From the NCBI GenBank assembly GCA_031271875.1, contig JAISVD010000084.1, positions 1 to 14,177 on the forward strand: DNA of 14,177 bases, written 5' to 3'. Below, one piece after another: positions 13,869 through 14,177 of the stretch. Position 1 is the stretch's first letter. Every line of letters starts with the position of its first letter. This DNA is from Spirochaetaceae bacterium (GTDB taxonomy: Bacteria; Spirochaetota; Spirochaetia; Treponematales; Treponemataceae). Made by a program: the position numbers and the translations under genes. Under the pieces are notes generated by a model. The model was not told the DNA's origin. It worked only from the letters and a program-made list of their open reading frames with translations, and searched no databases.

Positions 13869-13943
13869 ATGAATCGTGCAGGAAAACCTGCCTATGGATT
13901 TGACAGAAGGAAAGGTGCTGTCAATGGCATGTATATGAAATAA
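13869..13943 (+). CDS. Possible 24-residue small protein
   Basis: The frame encodes MNRAGKPAYGFDRRKGAVNG followed by MYMK. AGGAG lies 2-3 bases before the ATG, rather close. The peptide is basic and has no membrane stretch. A GCAGG-AAAA-CCTGC hairpin (13878-13891) lies in its first codons. It is the first of two mini-ORFs in one short transcript, 10 bases before the second. I do not recognise it; it could be a leader peptide or spurious. Confidence 0.4.
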   Translation: MNRAGKPAYGFDRRKGAVNGMYMK

Positions 13944-13953
13944 GGAGGACCTT

Positions 13954-14031
13954 ATGGAAGCTCCGCCTGACTGTTTTGGGCCGTTTAAGGCCCGGAAAAA
14001 TAATAATTCCTTTCATTCTGTTCCGCAATAG
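13954..14031 (+). CDS. Possible 25-residue small protein
   Basis: The frame encodes MEAPPDCFGPFKARKNNNSF and then HSVPQ. AAGGAGG (13942-13948) lies about 5 bases before the ATG, the best ribosome binding site in this part of the window, which is the main argument that it is translated. It has one Cys in PPDCFGPF and a basic Asn-rich tail. A GGGCC/GGCCC hairpin (13978-13993) lies inside it. I know no family for it. Confidence 0.45.
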   Translation: MEAPPDCFGPFKARKNNNSFHSVPQ

Positions 14032-14093
14032 ACAGAAGAATTTTGTGAATGACCGTTTACACACTGATGAAACACAGTGAAGTAGGGTCAGTA

Positions 14094-14124
14094 AAAGCCG
14101 ACGAGAGGTCGGCTTTCTTTTTTT
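14094..14124 (+). terminator. Strong intrinsic terminator of the mini-ORF unit
   Basis: AAAGCCGAC (14094-14102) pairs with GTCGGCTTT (14108-14116), a 9-bp perfect stem with a GAGAG loop, followed by C and T7. Confidence 0.9.
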
Positions 14125-14154
14125 AAATAGAAGCGATAAAGACATATATCTATC

Positions 14155-14160
14155 TATAAT
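14155..14160 (+). promoter_or_regulatory. Perfect -10 box (TATAAT) at the right edge
   Basis: TATAAT lies just before the window end in an AT-rich stretch after the terminator, so a new + strand gene may begin beyond the edge. No clear -35 is visible. Confidence 0.3.
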
Positions 14161-14177
14161 ATTGCCCTGTACACCGA

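Larger units (their letters stand above)
13842..14124 (+). ncRNA. Candidate short structured transcript (about 280 nt) carrying two mini-ORFs
   Basis: The unit is bounded by a TATAGT promoter and a strong terminator. Hairpins are seen at 13878-13891, 13978-13993, 14016-14037 (TTCTGT/ACAGAA) and 14062-14079 (CACTG/CAGTG). The 14032-14093 part is non-coding. It does not match the conserved cores of tmRNA, RNase P RNA, SRP RNA or c-di-GMP riboswitches as I know them. It may be a dual-function sRNA or a small-protein mRNA. Confidence 0.35.

Noticed and set aside
1..14177. CRISPR array, insertion sequence, tRNA or rRNA gene
   Set aside because: No regularly spaced identical repeats, no transposase frame with inverted ends, and no cloverleaf or rRNA core were seen on reading the sequence.

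Overview
The window looks like chromosome of a spirochaete of the Treponema type. This rests on a caspase-like protein joined to a surface-repeat barrel region, an HflX whose N-terminal domain carries a tandem Ser-Arg-Asp-Ala-Ala repeat, lipoprotein signals, and a moderate-GC genome with AT-rich promoters. The genus is inferred from the look of the proteins and is not proven.

Layout from left to right. Bases 1-1602 (+) are the 3' part of a caspase-family/outer-membrane-type repeat protein, followed by two hairpins. A two-gene unit follows (+): a hotdog acyl-CoA thioesterase (1744-2151) and the ribosome-associated GTPase HflX (2163-3482). Convergent to it is a DUF5131/Gp37-Gp68 protein with a CX6CX2C motif (3507-4295, -). 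Divergent from that is a type I pullulanase (4435-6459, +) ending in a hairpin terminator. LuxS (6509-6994, -) is divergent from an AT-rich, probably imported DpnA-like adenine methyltransferase whose end is broken by indels (7166-8040, tail to about 8107). Then come a RidA-family deaminase (8252-8632, +), an M48 metalloprotease lipoprotein (8697-9617, +) and a membrane-anchored lytic transglycosylase (9828-10601, +). The last overlaps by 8 bp, tail to tail, a GH5 glucosylceramidase-like hydrolase (10594-12555, -). A 295-bp structured intergenic region separates that from a PTS EIIA gene (12851-13297, -). A 128-residue protein of unknown function (13358-13744, +) is divergent from the EIIA gene. 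The window ends with a short transcription unit of two mini-ORFs and a strong terminator (about 13840-14124).

Most genes are stand-alone housekeeping or envelope functions: polysaccharide and glycoside breakdown (pullulanase, GH5), envelope work (caspase/barrel, M48 lipoprotein, transglycosylase) and metabolite housekeeping (LuxS, RidA, thioesterase). No defence island or complete novel multi-gene system is visible.

The signals most worth a second look are regulatory or structural. Several genes have a -10 box only 5-8 bases before the start codon, as in leaderless mRNAs. A perfect 20-bp palindrome is centred on the EIIA start codon, beside two abutting divergent promoters. The transglycosylase/GH5 pair may form an antisense 'excludon' that ends at an orphan terminator beyond the GH5 start. 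Other points are the frameshifted methyltransferase, the coding repeat in HflX and the mini-ORF unit at the right end.
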